A stretch of 64,000 bases of DNA, taken from positions 210,745 to 274,744 of the forward strand of contig NZ_KB913034.1 of NCBI RefSeq assembly GCF_000384195.1, read 5' to 3'. Below, piece by piece: positions 1 to 8,081 of the stretch. A program made the translations under genes and the position numbers. The notes beneath the pieces were generated by a model. That model searched no databases and was not told the DNA's origin. It worked only from the letters and a program-made list of their open reading frames with translations. How positions within the stretch are numbered: the stretch's first letter is position 1; each line of letters opens with the position of its first letter. The stretch is from Allobaculum stercoricanis DSM 13633. GTDB taxonomy: Bacteria > Bacillota_I > Bacilli_A > Erysipelotrichales > Erysipelotrichaceae.

Positions 1-115
1 GCCAGAAACAGTTGAAGATCAGTCTGTTCTCGAAAATGATTCTATCTTAAATGATCCAGAACGTTTCGCTGAACAATTAGAACACTTAGATTCTTTGAAA
101 GATTCTAAACGCTAG
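1..115 (+). CDS. 3' end of an unidentified gene (partial)
   Basis: An open frame enters from the left edge (first complete codon at base 2) and stops at TAG 113-115. Only the last 37 residues are visible. They are acidic and probably helical (ending HLDSLKDSKR), with no recognisable motif, so no function is proposed. A terminator follows within 25 bases, so this is the last gene of its transcript. Confidence 0.6.
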   Translation, partial: PETVEDQSVLENDSILNDPERFAEQLEHLDSLKDSKR

Positions 116-138
116 TATCTACCCATTTATCAATCAAC

Positions 139-168
139 AAGGAGCTCTTCATATTGAGGGCTCCTTTT
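139..168 (+). terminator. Rho-independent terminator
   Basis: A stem AAGGAGC...GCTCCTT with a short loop is followed by a T-rich stretch. It lies just after the truncated first gene. Confidence 0.7.
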
Positions 169-200
169 GTCTTTGTATGAAATGCGATTTTAATAAAACA

Positions 201-245
201 AAAAAGACGATTATGTGCTTAACATAAAGCAATAATCGTCTTTTT
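201..245. terminator. Probable bidirectional terminator
   Basis: Inverted arms AAAAAGACGATTA / TAATCGTCTTTTT flank a loop of about 18 bases. The A-run and T-run allow termination from either side. It sits between converging genes, downstream of the minus-strand gene at 313-657. Confidence 0.7.
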
Positions 246-312
246 AATCTGTTTGATGAGTGGAAAGCTTTTGCGGTGTTTATTTATGTTTCTGAATAGG
301 GAAAAGTCTTTT

Positions 313-657
313 TTAAAAATTTGGATCCACAGGAGCATTTAGTCCGGCTTCTAAATATTTCTTTTCTAATTCAGGCATATTTTCGAGGATTTCGATTTGT
401 TCAGAAGTTAAATTTTCGCCATTTTGAAGGAAAATTTCTGCAAAACCGGATCTTTCTTTGTTTGCATCTTCTTGTGCTGCTGGCGGGGTATCTACGATTT
501 CTTTTTGCTTTTCGGCGGAATTATCATGATTCTGTTGGAAATTTTCTGCAGATACGGAATTATGGTTTGTTTTCAACTTAGAGAACACAATACTCATAGC
601 AGAAACACTCAGGATCACAGCAGCTGATCCCATTAAAATAGCATTTCGTTTTTTCAT
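313..657 (-). CDS. Small secreted or membrane-anchored protein, unknown function
   Basis: The protein is 114 residues. Residues 1-28 form a positively charged start plus hydrophobic helix (KKRNAILMGSAAVILSVSAM), a signal peptide or uncleaved anchor without a lipobox cysteine. The rest is hydrophilic, rich in Glu, Asn and Gln, with no family recognised. The start is supported by AAAGGAG seven bases upstream. It is a single-gene unit with a terminator at 201-245. It could be an extracytoplasmic protein held at the membrane by its N-terminal helix; function is unknown. Confidence 0.65.
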   Translation of the reverse strand: MKKRNAILMGSAAVILSVSAMSIVFSKLKTNHNSVSAENFQQNHDNSAEKQKEIVDTPPAAQEDANKERSGFAEIFLQNGENLTSEQIEILENMPELEKKYLEAGLNAPVDPNF

Positions 658-823
658 AATATCTCCTTTCTAGAGTAGTAAAACCTTCTCTATAAACAGT
701 TTAACAATCTTTTGTGAAAAAAACGCTGTGGTTTATTTTAGATGAAATGATGTTTATGCATGGGACTAATTTACAGATGCAAAGATCTTAGAGGTATAGG
801 TGGAATATTTTGAATCATTCAAC

Positions 824-875
824 AAAAAAGATTCTCTATCATAAGAGTAGAAAGACTCAAATGTAAAGAGAATCT
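824..875 (-). terminator. Terminator of asnA
   Basis: On the minus strand, AGATTCTCT...AGAGAATCT closes an inner GAGT/ACTC hairpin and is followed by six T residues. It lies 35 bases past the asnA stop. Confidence 0.75.
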
Positions 876-909
876 GTTTGTTTGAATTTGATGTGAATAT
901 AAGTACTGG

Positions 910-1917
910 CTATAGCAGTTGAATGTTTGCTTCTTTACAAGCTTTACGCATATCCTCTGGCCATAAAGAAGCTTGAACTTCACCAACATGCGCTTTTTTC
1001 AACAACAACATACATAGACGAGATTGTCCAATCCCGCCACCAATGGTGTAAGGTAATTCACAATTTAAAATTTTCTTGTGGAAAGGCAATTGTTCACGAT
1101 CAGTTGCATGTTCTTTGACGAGCTGTTCATGGAGACTGTTTTCATCGACACGAATGCCCATACTCGAAATTTCCATTGCAGCTTGCAGTGGTTCGTACCA
1201 GAACAAGATATCTCCATTGAGTTTCCAGTCATCATAGTCAGGGGAACGACCATCATGCTTTTCGCCATTGCTTAAACGATCACCGATCTGCATGACAAAG
1301 ACTGCGCCATATTTTTTACAAGCGGCGTTTTCTCGTTCTTTCGCTGTTAAATCAGGGTATTCATCTAACAATTGTTGAGAAGTCAAAAAAGTGATGCTTT
1401 CTGGAAGCTTGTTGACTGCTTGTGGGTATTTGTACCAAACTTCGTGTTCCATGTGTTTGATTACTTTGAAAATCTGTTCAACATGGGCTTTGAGTGTTTC
1501 GATCGTTCTCTCTTCTTTTGTGATGACTTTTTCCCAGTCCCATTGATCCACATAAGAGGAGTGAATGTTATCGAGCTCTTCATCTTTGCGGATGGCGTTC
1601 ATGTTGGTATATAAACCTTCACCAGGTTTAAATCCGTATTCGCCTAATGCGTTACGTTTCCATTTTGCCAGAGAGTGAACAACTTCAATTTGTTCATCGC
1701 CAATAGATGCCATCGTAAAATGAACAGGAGTTTCGGTTCCGTTTAAGTTATCGTTTAAACCGGAAGATTTTGTAACGTATAAAGGCGCAGAAATACGTTC
1801 TAAGTGCATTTCTTTTCCAAATTCATGTTGGAATGTATCACGGATATATTTAATCGCTTGTTGTGTCTCACGAATTGTTAAGACAGGATCATAGTTTTTT
1901 GGAATCGTTAATTTCAT
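910..1917 (-). CDS. asnA: Aspartate--ammonia ligase (AsnA type)
   Basis: This is the ammonia-dependent asparagine synthetase, a cytosolic enzyme that makes asparagine from aspartate, ammonia and ATP via aspartyl-AMP. It belongs to a family related to class II aminoacyl-tRNA synthetases. At 335 residues it has the usual AsnA length. The family N-terminus (YDPVLTIRETQQAIKYI), the central GRSPDYDDWKLNGDI segment and the C-terminal GGGIGQSRLCMLLL motif 3-like region are all present. The start follows AGAAGGAGGT by about seven bases. It stands alone with its own terminator. No T-box sequence was found in front of it. AsnA is patchily distributed in Bacillota, many of which use the glutamine-dependent AsnB. 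Confidence 0.95.
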   Translation of the reverse strand: MKLTIPKNYDPVLTIRETQQAIKYIRDTFQHEFGKEMHLERISAPLYVTKSSGLNDNLNGTETPVHFTMASIGDEQIEVVHSLAKWKRNALGEYGFKPGEGLYTNMNAIRKDEELDNIHSSYVDQWDWEKVITKEERTIETLKAHVEQIFKVIKHMEHEVWYKYPQAVNKLPESITFLTSQQLLDEYPDLTAKERENAACKKYGAVFVMQIGDRLSNGEKHDGRSPDYDDWKLNGDILFWYEPLQAAMEISSMGIRVDENSLHEQLVKEHATDREQLPFHKKILNCELPYTIGGGIGQSRLCMLLLKKAHVGEVQASLWPEDMRKACKEANIQLL

Positions 1918-2278
1918 AAGACTACCTCCTTCTGAAAGTAATGTAAATCTTGAAAAATACTGAAAGAGTATACCACAAGATTAAGGTAAGAGCCTTCCTT
2001 TGTGTTCATTGTTTAGATACTTACTTGAAAAATGTCTGTTTTTGTAAAGTTCAAGCAGGCGAAATCGAAACGGTGTAATTCAAGATTGGAAATGGGATCT
2101 ATCCAATGCATGACAATAAATAAAAATAAAAGTAAATCAAATATATTTATCTTTTTGACTAAAAAATGGTGGAATCCGGACAAGATTTATCGTTTTGTCA
2201 AAAGAGAATTTATTTTAAATTTAAATGGAATTAAGATGAGAAGTCGAATAAGAGAGAAAAAGGGGAGGAGAATAGAGC
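1918..2278. other. Divergent intergenic region
   Basis: This 361-base AT-rich gap separates divergent asnA and the MATE gene, so it must hold promoters for both. A TATACT on the minus strand near 1960 is a candidate -10 for asnA. No RNA element, repeat or convincing gene was seen; the frame opening at 2032 runs into the MATE gene and lacks coding character. Confidence 0.5.
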
Positions 2279-3655
2279 ATGGAAATGAAGCTTCGCAATA
2301 CGGATGTCACGTTGATGACAAAAGGTCCCATTGCTAAACAAATGATCGCATTTGCGATTCCAATATTTTTAGGACAATTATTTCAACAGTTGTATAACAC
2401 GGTAGACACACTCATTGTAGGAAACGTTCTTGGAGCACACGCTTTAGCAGCGGTAGCCTCTTCGGGGAATTTAATTCTACTTTTGGTTGGCTTTTTCAAC
2501 GGTGTTTCAATGGGGGCATCTGTTGTTATTTCGCAATGTTTTGGAGCGGGTCAACATAATAAATTATCGAGAACGATCCATACGACAGTTGCGGCGGGTA
2601 TTTTGATTTCAATTGTCCTTGCTGTATTAGGACGATGGTTATCACCATTGATTTTAGTTTGGATGGATACACCGGCAGAAGTTTTAAGTTTGAGTAATGA
2701 ATATTTCGAAATTTACTTCACAGGAATTGCCGGCTTAGTTCTTTACAATATGTTGTCGGGTATTTTAAGAGCGGTTGGGGACTCTCGTCATCCACTTTAT
2801 TATTTGATTGTTTCTTCTGTTTTAAATGTGGTGCTCGACTTATATTTTATTTCGGTATTAAATTGGGGAGTTGCCGGAGCTGCAATCGCTACAGTAATCG
2901 CCCAAGCTTTTTCAGCACTTTTGGCGTTTTGGACTTTGTTACGAGTAGACGGAAGTCATCGAATTGAATTGAAAAAGATTCGCTTTTATGGGGATGAATT
3001 AAAAGAAATCATTCGTTTTGGGATTCCTACAGGTGTACAAAACTCCATTATTTCGTTGGCAAACGTCATCGTTCAATCCAATATTAACCAATTTGGTTCT
3101 TTAGCAATGGCCGGTTGTGGAGCTTATTCCAAACTTGAAGGATTTGCATTCTTGCCCATTATGTCGTTTAGTTTAGCCATTTCGACATTCGTTGGACAAA
3201 ACCTAGGGGCACGAGAAATAGATCGAGCACAAAAAGGAGCACGCTTTGGCGTATGGTGTTGTGTATTGATGGCGGAATTGATCGGAATTATTTTCTTTAT
3301 CTTTGCGCCACAACTCACTGCTTGGTTTGATCGCAATCCAGATGTAATCGCATATGGTGTAGGACGAGCCCGCAACAACGCTTTGTTTTATTGCTTATTG
3401 GCTTATTCACACGCGATTAGTGCGGTATGTCGAGGTGGGGGAAAACCAGCAGTTCCAATGTATGTGATGATTATCTTCTGGTGCATTATCCGTGTTTCAT
3501 TTTTGTATATCACAGCACCACTAAATAATATTCAATTTGTTTATTGGGTTTATCCATTAACGTGGTCGCTATCGTCCATTTTCTTTGCCTGGTATTATCA
3601 TAAAAAGAAATGGCTGGATCCAATTCGCATGGCACTTGGACAAAAAGAAAACTAA
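2279..3655 (+). CDS. MATE family multidrug/drug-sodium or proton antiporter
   Basis: This is a 458-residue inner-membrane exporter of the MATE superfamily, DinF/NorM-like. The family is known to expel cationic drugs or metabolites using a Na+ or H+ gradient. About twelve hydrophobic segments can be counted. The N-terminal half has the typical FAIPIFLGQLFQQLYNTVDT and VGNVLG patterns, and the pattern returns in the second half (FGIPTGVQNSI). The start ATG follows GGGGAGGAG by eight bases. It is a single gene, divergent from asnA and closed by a terminator at 3680. The substrate cannot be read from sequence. Confidence 0.92.
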   Translation: MEMKLRNTDVTLMTKGPIAKQMIAFAIPIFLGQLFQQLYNTVDTLIVGNVLGAHALAAVASSGNLILLLVGFFNGVSMGASVVISQCFGAGQHNKLSRTIHTTVAAGILISIVLAVLGRWLSPLILVWMDTPAEVLSLSNEYFEIYFTGIAGLVLYNMLSGILRAVGDSRHPLYYLIVSSVLNVVLDLYFISVLNWGVAGAAIATVIAQAFSALLAFWTLLRVDGSHRIELKKIRFYGDELKEIIRFGIPTGVQNSIISLANVIVQSNINQFGSLAMAGCGAYSKLEGFAFLPIMSFSLAISTFVGQNLGAREIDRAQKGARFGVWCCVLMAELIGIIFFIFAPQLTAWFDRNPDVIAYGVGRARNNALFYCLLAYSHAISAVCRGGGKPAVPMYVMIIFWCIIRVSFLYITAPLNNIQFVYWVYPLTWSLSSIFFAWYYHKKKWLDPIRMALGQKEN

Positions 3656-3679
3656 ACTCGCAATTTGTATAGAAAAACG

Positions 3680-3726
3680 ATCGAGAATAGAAGGAAATTG
3701 AAAAACTTCTTTTCTCGATTTTTATT
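3680..3726 (+). terminator. Terminator of the MATE gene
   Basis: The arms ATCGAGAATAGAAG / CTTCTTTTCTCGAT pair with one mismatch and are followed by a T-rich tract, 25 bases after the stop codon. Confidence 0.8.
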
Positions 3727-3883
3727 TTCGTTGTTTGAAACAAAAACTCCGCTTTCTTAAAAATGTAAGGTTTTCAACAGTTTTCATTGAGTTCCGTTTA
3801 AATCAGCCGTGTTTTATTGCACGAGGATATTGAAAAGTGTAAGTTAAAAAGAAAATAGAGAAAAATTCAAAGGAGTTTAAAAT

Positions 3884-4948
3884 ATGGAAATTCGTTTTGA
3901 ACCTCGTCAGGTCTTGAAGAAAAAACCACAAGGACCTCTCGGATTTGGTAAATACTATACAGATTATATGTTTATGTGCGATTGGGATGCTGACCAAGGA
4001 GGTTTCCACGATGCGCGCATTATTCCTTTTGGACCGATCGAATTAGATCCAGCAACGATGGTACTACACTATGCGCAAGAAACATTTGAAGGGTTAAAGG
4101 CATATCGAACAGCTGACAATAAAATTCAATTATTCCGTCCAGAAAAGAATGCCAAACGTTTCGCTAATTCTAATGAACGTTTATCAATGCCTCAAGTTCC
4201 AGAAGAATTCTTCGTGCAAGCGATTCGGGAATTGGTTAAAGTCGAAAAAGATTGGGTCCCTCAAAATGAGGGAGAGTCACTCTATATTCGTCCGTTTATG
4301 TTTGCCTCGGAAAGCGCAGTCGGGGTGCATCCGGCTGTTTCCTATAAATTTATGATCATTCTTTCTCCAGTAGGCGCTTATTACCCACAAGGAATGGCAC
4401 CAGTAAAAATCTGGGTTGAAGATGATTATATTCGTGCGGCACCAGGTGGAACTGGTTTTACAAAATGCGGTGGTAACTATGCGGGAAGTTTGAAAGCCCA
4501 AGAAAAAGCAGAAGAAAAAGGCTATACCCAAGTGTTATGGCTCGATGGCGTACACAAAAAATATGTTGAAGAAGTCGGAAGTATGAACGTCATGTTCTTA
4601 ATCGACAACGAAGTTTGGACAGCGCCAATCGATGGAACGGTATTACCTGGGGTAACACGAGATTCAATTTTGCATTTGTTATCTGATTGGGGATATACAA
4701 TCCGTGAAGAACATCTTGCGATTGATGATTTGATGGCGGCAGCGCAAGATGGCCGTTTACAAGAAGCTTGGGGAACTGGAACAGCTGCCGTTATTTCACC
4801 AATTGGTGAGCTGTACTATAAAGGAACAGCTACCCAAATTAACGATTTTAAAACAGGAGAATTAACTCAAAAACTGTATGACACATTGACTGGCATTCAG
4901 TGGGGAAAATTAGAAGATCCATATCATTGGACACAAGTTGTTGAATAA
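3884..4948 (+). CDS. ilvE: Branched-chain amino acid aminotransferase
   Basis: This PLP-dependent class IV aminotransferase converts the 2-oxo acids of isoleucine, valine and leucine to the amino acids, with glutamate as donor. It is 354 residues, the length of the larger BCAT subgroup. The PLP-binding lysine is K194 in GFTKCGGNYAGS. The downstream YVEEVGSMNVMFL matches the glutamate-containing cofactor-binding strand. The start follows CAAAGGAG by about eight bases. It is transcribed alone (terminator 4955-4990), about 3 kb before the main ilv cluster. No attenuator was seen in the 157 bases before it. Confidence 0.95.
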   Translation: MEIRFEPRQVLKKKPQGPLGFGKYYTDYMFMCDWDADQGGFHDARIIPFGPIELDPATMVLHYAQETFEGLKAYRTADNKIQLFRPEKNAKRFANSNERLSMPQVPEEFFVQAIRELVKVEKDWVPQNEGESLYIRPFMFASESAVGVHPAVSYKFMIILSPVGAYYPQGMAPVKIWVEDDYIRAAPGGTGFTKCGGNYAGSLKAQEKAEEKGYTQVLWLDGVHKKYVEEVGSMNVMFLIDNEVWTAPIDGTVLPGVTRDSILHLLSDWGYTIREEHLAIDDLMAAAQDGRLQEAWGTGTAAVISPIGELYYKGTATQINDFKTGELTQKLYDTLTGIQWGKLEDPYHWTQVVE

Positions 4949-4954
4949 TCATGG

Positions 4955-4990
4955 AGAAAGAAAGCTTGGCTGAAACCAAGCTTTTTCTTT
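4955..4990 (+). terminator. Terminator of ilvE
   Basis: AAAGCTTGG / CCAAGCTTT stem with a CTGAAA loop and a TTTCTTT tail, directly after the ilvE stop. Confidence 0.85.
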
Positions 4991-5132
4991 GAGCTATAAA
5001 CGGCAAATCAAAATAAAATTGTAAGCGATTGGCCATCATTAGAGGAAATTGATGGATAGAAATTAAATGTGTACTGCGAGTGAAATTGATTTGAAGTGTA
5101 GTTTGGGGTACACTTTGGACAGAGGCAAATTT

Positions 5133-5351
5133 ATGAATCCAATTTTAAAAGAACTTACCGGAATTGAAGGTAAAAAACACATCGTTACTTCTATTGAATA
5201 CGATACTCCGACTGAAAAAAGTCAGGATGTTGTCTTCGATTCTGTGCGCGACATTTTAAGTAATGGTCTAGATCATTTTTCTAAGATCACATTTGATGTA
5301 GAGCCAGATGGAAGCAAAGTAAAAGTAGAAGTTACTGAAAACAAAATGTAG
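5133..5351 (+). CDS. Small cytosolic protein of unknown function
   Basis: This is a 72-residue soluble protein starting MNPILKELTG. The frame is open back to 5067, but ATG 5133 is preferred because AGAGG lies seven bases before it while the upstream ATG has no ribosome site. It looks like a small alpha/beta protein: a hydrophobic helix DVVFDSVRDILSNGLDHF, then alternating strand-like residues (KITFDVEP, KVKVEVTE). No family was recognised. A good terminator eight bases past the stop supports a real monocistronic gene. Confidence 0.6.
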   Translation: MNPILKELTGIEGKKHIVTSIEYDTPTEKSQDVVFDSVRDILSNGLDHFSKITFDVEPDGSKVKVEVTENKM

Positions 5352-5358
5352 AAACAAA

Positions 5359-5389
5359 GCGCCTGTAATCGAAACAGGCGCATTTTTTT
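5359..5389 (+). terminator. Terminator
   Basis: GCGCCTGT / ACAGGCGC perfect stem followed by seven T residues. Confidence 0.9.
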
Positions 5390-5656
5390 GCCTATGAAAT
5401 AGAAGATTCAACATGAAAATTCTTACGACAAACTTAGGGAACTCTTAAATTTTACAATCTTTTCACATATCCTTAAAAATCGCTTGATTCAAATAAAGTC
5501 TTTGCTAACATAAGGAACGGTATAAGAAAATTAGCCTTTTTTTATGCGCTCTTAATCTTTGTATTTTTAGCGTAAAACCGAAATGAATTGAACCTTTGAA
5601 TGCAAATGCATTCGCTGTTGAAAATAGATGAAATCAAAATTGAGGAGGGGATTTAC

Positions 5657-7630
5657 ATGTGGATTTTAATTGGAACTTTGATTTATATCGTTTTCTGGTT
5701 AACTTGTATCGCGGCTTATGGAGTGCACTATTTGTCCGACACGATTCAAATTACAAGTTTTACCCAGGTCATTTATACATTAACAGCCGGAACTGAGGGG
5801 GCTGAAGGAACAATTGGTTCAGCAATCAGCGGATTTTTCCAATCGTATTGGCTCGTGTTAATTATTGGGACAGCAATTTTTGCTTATTACATTTATTTAT
5901 GTATTCAAAATCAAAAAGCAAAAAAAGCCGGAATCCCTTTCTTTAAAGAAACAAAAACGCAACGTGTTTTCTATTGCTCTGTTGTCGGGGCGGCAGTCAT
6001 CGTCACAAGTTTATTTGGAACGCAACTTTATCAAGGTTGGCAAGTCTTAGGGGTTGGCGATTATTTAGAAAATGTGAATCGTGAATCAACAATTTACGAT
6101 GAAAACTTTATTGAACCGGATTCAGTCAATATCAAATTCCCACAAAAGAAGAAAAATTTAATTCATATCGTCATTGAATCGATGGAATCTTCCTATACTT
6201 CTCACGAAAATGGCGGTGGATATGACAACGATTTAATCCCGGGATTATATCAACTTGCTAAAGAAGGAACAGACTTTTCAGCACCAGGAACAAAAGAACT
6301 CAATGGAGCAATCGTAACCGCAAACTCCGGATGGACAGTTGCCGGTTTAGTTGCGATGAGTGCTGCTGTACCATTAAATGTTGGGAATGGTGATTTTAAC
6401 CGTAACTTCAACGACAAAGATAAATTCATGCCACACTTAATTACGATGGGCGATATCCTTGAAGATCATGGATATTCCAATTATTTCATGTGTGGATCCG
6501 ATGCATCCTTTGCCGGACGTCGAAACTATTATCAACAACACGGTGATTATGAAATTTTAGATCATCGTCAGGCCATGAAAGAAAAAGCAATCCCAGAAGG
6601 ATATTCCGTATGGTGGGGTTTTGAAGATAAAAAACTCTTTAGTTGGGCAGAAAAGAAATTGGGTCAAATTTCGAAAAAGAATGAACCATTTAACTTTACT
6701 GTTTTAACAGCGGATACGCATTTCCCAGAAGGATATCCTTGTGATCTTTGTAAAGACGAATTTGATAGCCAATATGAAAACGTTGTTGCTTGTACTGATC
6801 GACAAGTGACTGAGTTTGTTCGTTGGATTCAAAAACAAGACTTTTATGAAGATACGACAATTGTGATTAGTGGTGACCACTATAGTATGGATGGTTCTGT
6901 CGCAAAAACGACAGGTGCAGATTATGACCGTCGTGCTTATGCAATTGTTTTAAATGGACCAGAATATACATTAAATAAAACAAGAGAATTCTGTACACTC
7001 GATTTATATCCAACCATTATGGAAGCTTTAGGCATCCAAATTGAAGGACATCGTTTAGGTTTAGGAACAAGCTTATATTCAAATGTCGATACTTTAATCG
7101 AAAAAATGGGTGAGCTTGGTTTAAATGCCGAATTAGTAGCGGATTCTAGCTACTACAACAAGGTCATTATGAGTGGTGACCAAACAGAAGTTACGGATAA
7201 AAAAGAAGATCCAAAACCAAAACCAGAAGATAAAGAACCAGAAGAACAAAAGGAACAAGAGGTTTACGAACAAGTTCAAACGAACCAAAATATTCAAGCC
7301 GCTGTTCCACCATATTATCAACCAACGGTACCTTGGCCAGATCAAGGCTATGCGCCAGTGAATCCAGAAACTCCAGCAGATCCAAATGCAGGTAGCGAAG
7401 TGCCAACAGATCCAAACGCTGGAACTGAAGTGCCAACAGATCCAAATGCGGGAACAGAACCCCCAATCGATCCAGGAGCAGGAAGTGAAGTGCCAAATCT
7501 TCCGGAAACTCCAATTGATCCAGGAGTAAATCAGGAAGTACCACCAGTGATGCCACCAACAGATCAAACTGTGCCACAAACGCCACCGGCTACACCAGAA
7601 CCACCACAAGGTGAAGTTGTTCCTGAATAA
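5657..7630 (+). CDS. MdoB/LtaS-like phosphoglycerol transferase with proline-rich repeat tail
   Basis: This is a membrane-anchored sulfatase-fold enzyme of 657 residues. Three hydrophobic segments in the first 130 residues precede an extracellular alkaline-phosphatase/sulfatase domain (about 155-500). Metal-site and nucleophile regions are visible: IVIESMESSY, the Thr-containing SGWTVAGL, TADTHFPEGYPC and VISGDHYSMDG. The motifs resemble the OpgB/MdoB type more than classic LtaS, so the likely reaction is transfer of phosphoglycerol to a cell-surface glycan or lipid. The last 150 residues are acidic, then Pro-rich with ten-residue repeats, probably wall-spanning. The start at 5657 follows GAGGAGGGG; a frame opening at 5600 lacks a ribosome site. 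A paralogue lies at 16450-18075. Confidence 0.85.
   Translation: MWILIGTLIYIVFWLTCIAAYGVHYLSDTIQITSFTQVIYTLTAGTEGAEGTIGSAISGFFQSYWLVLIIGTAIFAYYIYLCIQNQKAKKAGIPFFKETKTQRVFYCSVVGAAVIVTSLFGTQLYQGWQVLGVGDYLENVNRESTIYDENFIEPDSVNIKFPQKKKNLIHIVIESMESSYTSHENGGGYDNDLIPGLYQLAKEGTDFSAPGTKELNGAIVTANSGWTVAGLVAMSAAVPLNVGNGDFNRNFNDKDKFMPHLITMGDILEDHGYSNYFMCGSDASFAGRRNYYQQHGDYEILDHRQAMKEKAIPEGYSVWWGFEDKKLFSWAEKKLGQISKKNEPFNFTVLTADTHFPEGYPCDLCKDEFDSQYENVVACTDRQVTEFVRWIQKQDFYEDTTIVISGDHYSMDGSVAKTTGADYDRRAYAIVLNGPEYTLNKTREFCTLDLYPTIMEALGIQIEGHRLGLGTSLYSNVDTLIEKMGELGLNAELVADSSYYNKVIMSGDQTEVTDKKEDPKPKPEDKEPEEQKEQEVYEQVQTNQNIQAAVPPYYQPTVPWPDQGYAPVNPETPADPNAGSEVPTDPNAGTEVPTDPNAGTEPPIDPGAGSEVPNLPETPIDPGVNQEVPPVMPPTDQTVPQTPPATPEPPQGEVVPE
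7373..7492 (+). repeat. Four 30-base coding repeats
   Basis: Four in-frame units encode PADPNAGSEV, PTDPNAGTEV, PTDPNAGTEP and PIDPGAGSEV in the C-terminal tail of the phosphoglycerol transferase. Units differ mostly at third codon positions. Such tracts can change copy number by slippage or recombination. Confidence 0.85.
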
Positions 7631-7640
7631 ATTCAATTCA

Positions 7641-7691
7641 AAAATAAGCCAGTAGAAATGGACTAGATTCATTTCACTGGCTTTTTTTTAT
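7641..7691 (+). terminator. Terminator
   Basis: AAGCCAGT(A)GAAATG pairs with CATTTCACTGGCTT, then eight T residues. It closes the phosphoglycerol transferase transcript. Confidence 0.9.
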
Positions 7692-8020
7692 AGGTGCAAG
7701 CAAGACGTGAATTAGAAATATTTTCATTTAAATGAAGTTATAAAAATAAAAAATATGCAATTCATGAAAAAAAACAAAAAATAGCAAGATTATTTAGTTC
7801 TTTGTGAATTTGAATGGTGAAAATTTTGAAGAATTATTTTGCTGTTTCGAGAACATATAGCGAATATTCTATGGCTTTTGCCAACTTGTTCATAGAAAAA
7901 AGGCAAAGAGATCTTTCGATTTGCAAACCGAGTGAAGAATATTTCACAGAAAGAAAACAATCAGAAATGTAACAAACTGCAATGATATTGAAAAATTAAT
8001 GAAAAATATTCGAACATTGA
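7692..8020. other. Gene-free region before the ilv operon
   Basis: This AT-rich stretch was searched for a T-box (AGGGTGGNACCGCG-like core), a terminator/antiterminator pair and a leader peptide; none was seen. One imperfect hairpin near 7876-7911 (CTTTTGCC / GGCAAAG) is of unknown value. Confidence 0.4.
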
Positions 8021-8049
8021 TTGAAGCCAAATTCTAGCTGTGATATAAG
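8021..8049 (+). promoter_or_regulatory. Putative promoter of ilvB-ilvN-ilvC
   Basis: TTGAAG at 8021-8026, a 17-base spacer and TATAAG at 8044-8049. The predicted start near 8056 leaves a leader of only about 26 bases, too short for attenuation, so regulation would have to act at the promoter. Confidence 0.55.
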
Positions 8050-8081
8050 AAGCATAATCATTTTTGAAAAGGAAGATTAAT

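Noticed and set aside
2032..2337. 101-codon frame upstream of the MATE gene
   Set aside because: It runs out of frame into the MATE gene, which has a strong start of its own, and no ribosome site precedes it.
7373..7492. Possible CRISPR-like repeats
   Set aside because: The repeats are in-frame coding units without spacers; no CRISPR array or cas gene was seen anywhere in the window.
7133..7672. Long minus-strand frame rich in Trp and Phe opposite the phosphoglycerol transferase tail
   Set aside because: It mirrors the Pro-rich repeats of the real gene, has no ribosome site and an implausible composition.
7800..7860. CodY-box-like sequence (AATTTTGAAGAATTA) upstream of ilvB
   Set aside because: About five mismatches to AATTTTCWGAAAATT, no better than expected in AT-rich DNA.
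7692..8081. T-box or leader-peptide attenuator before ilvB
   Set aside because: No T-box core, antiterminator pair or run of Leu/Ile/Val codons was found, and the best promoter leaves only about 26 leader bases.
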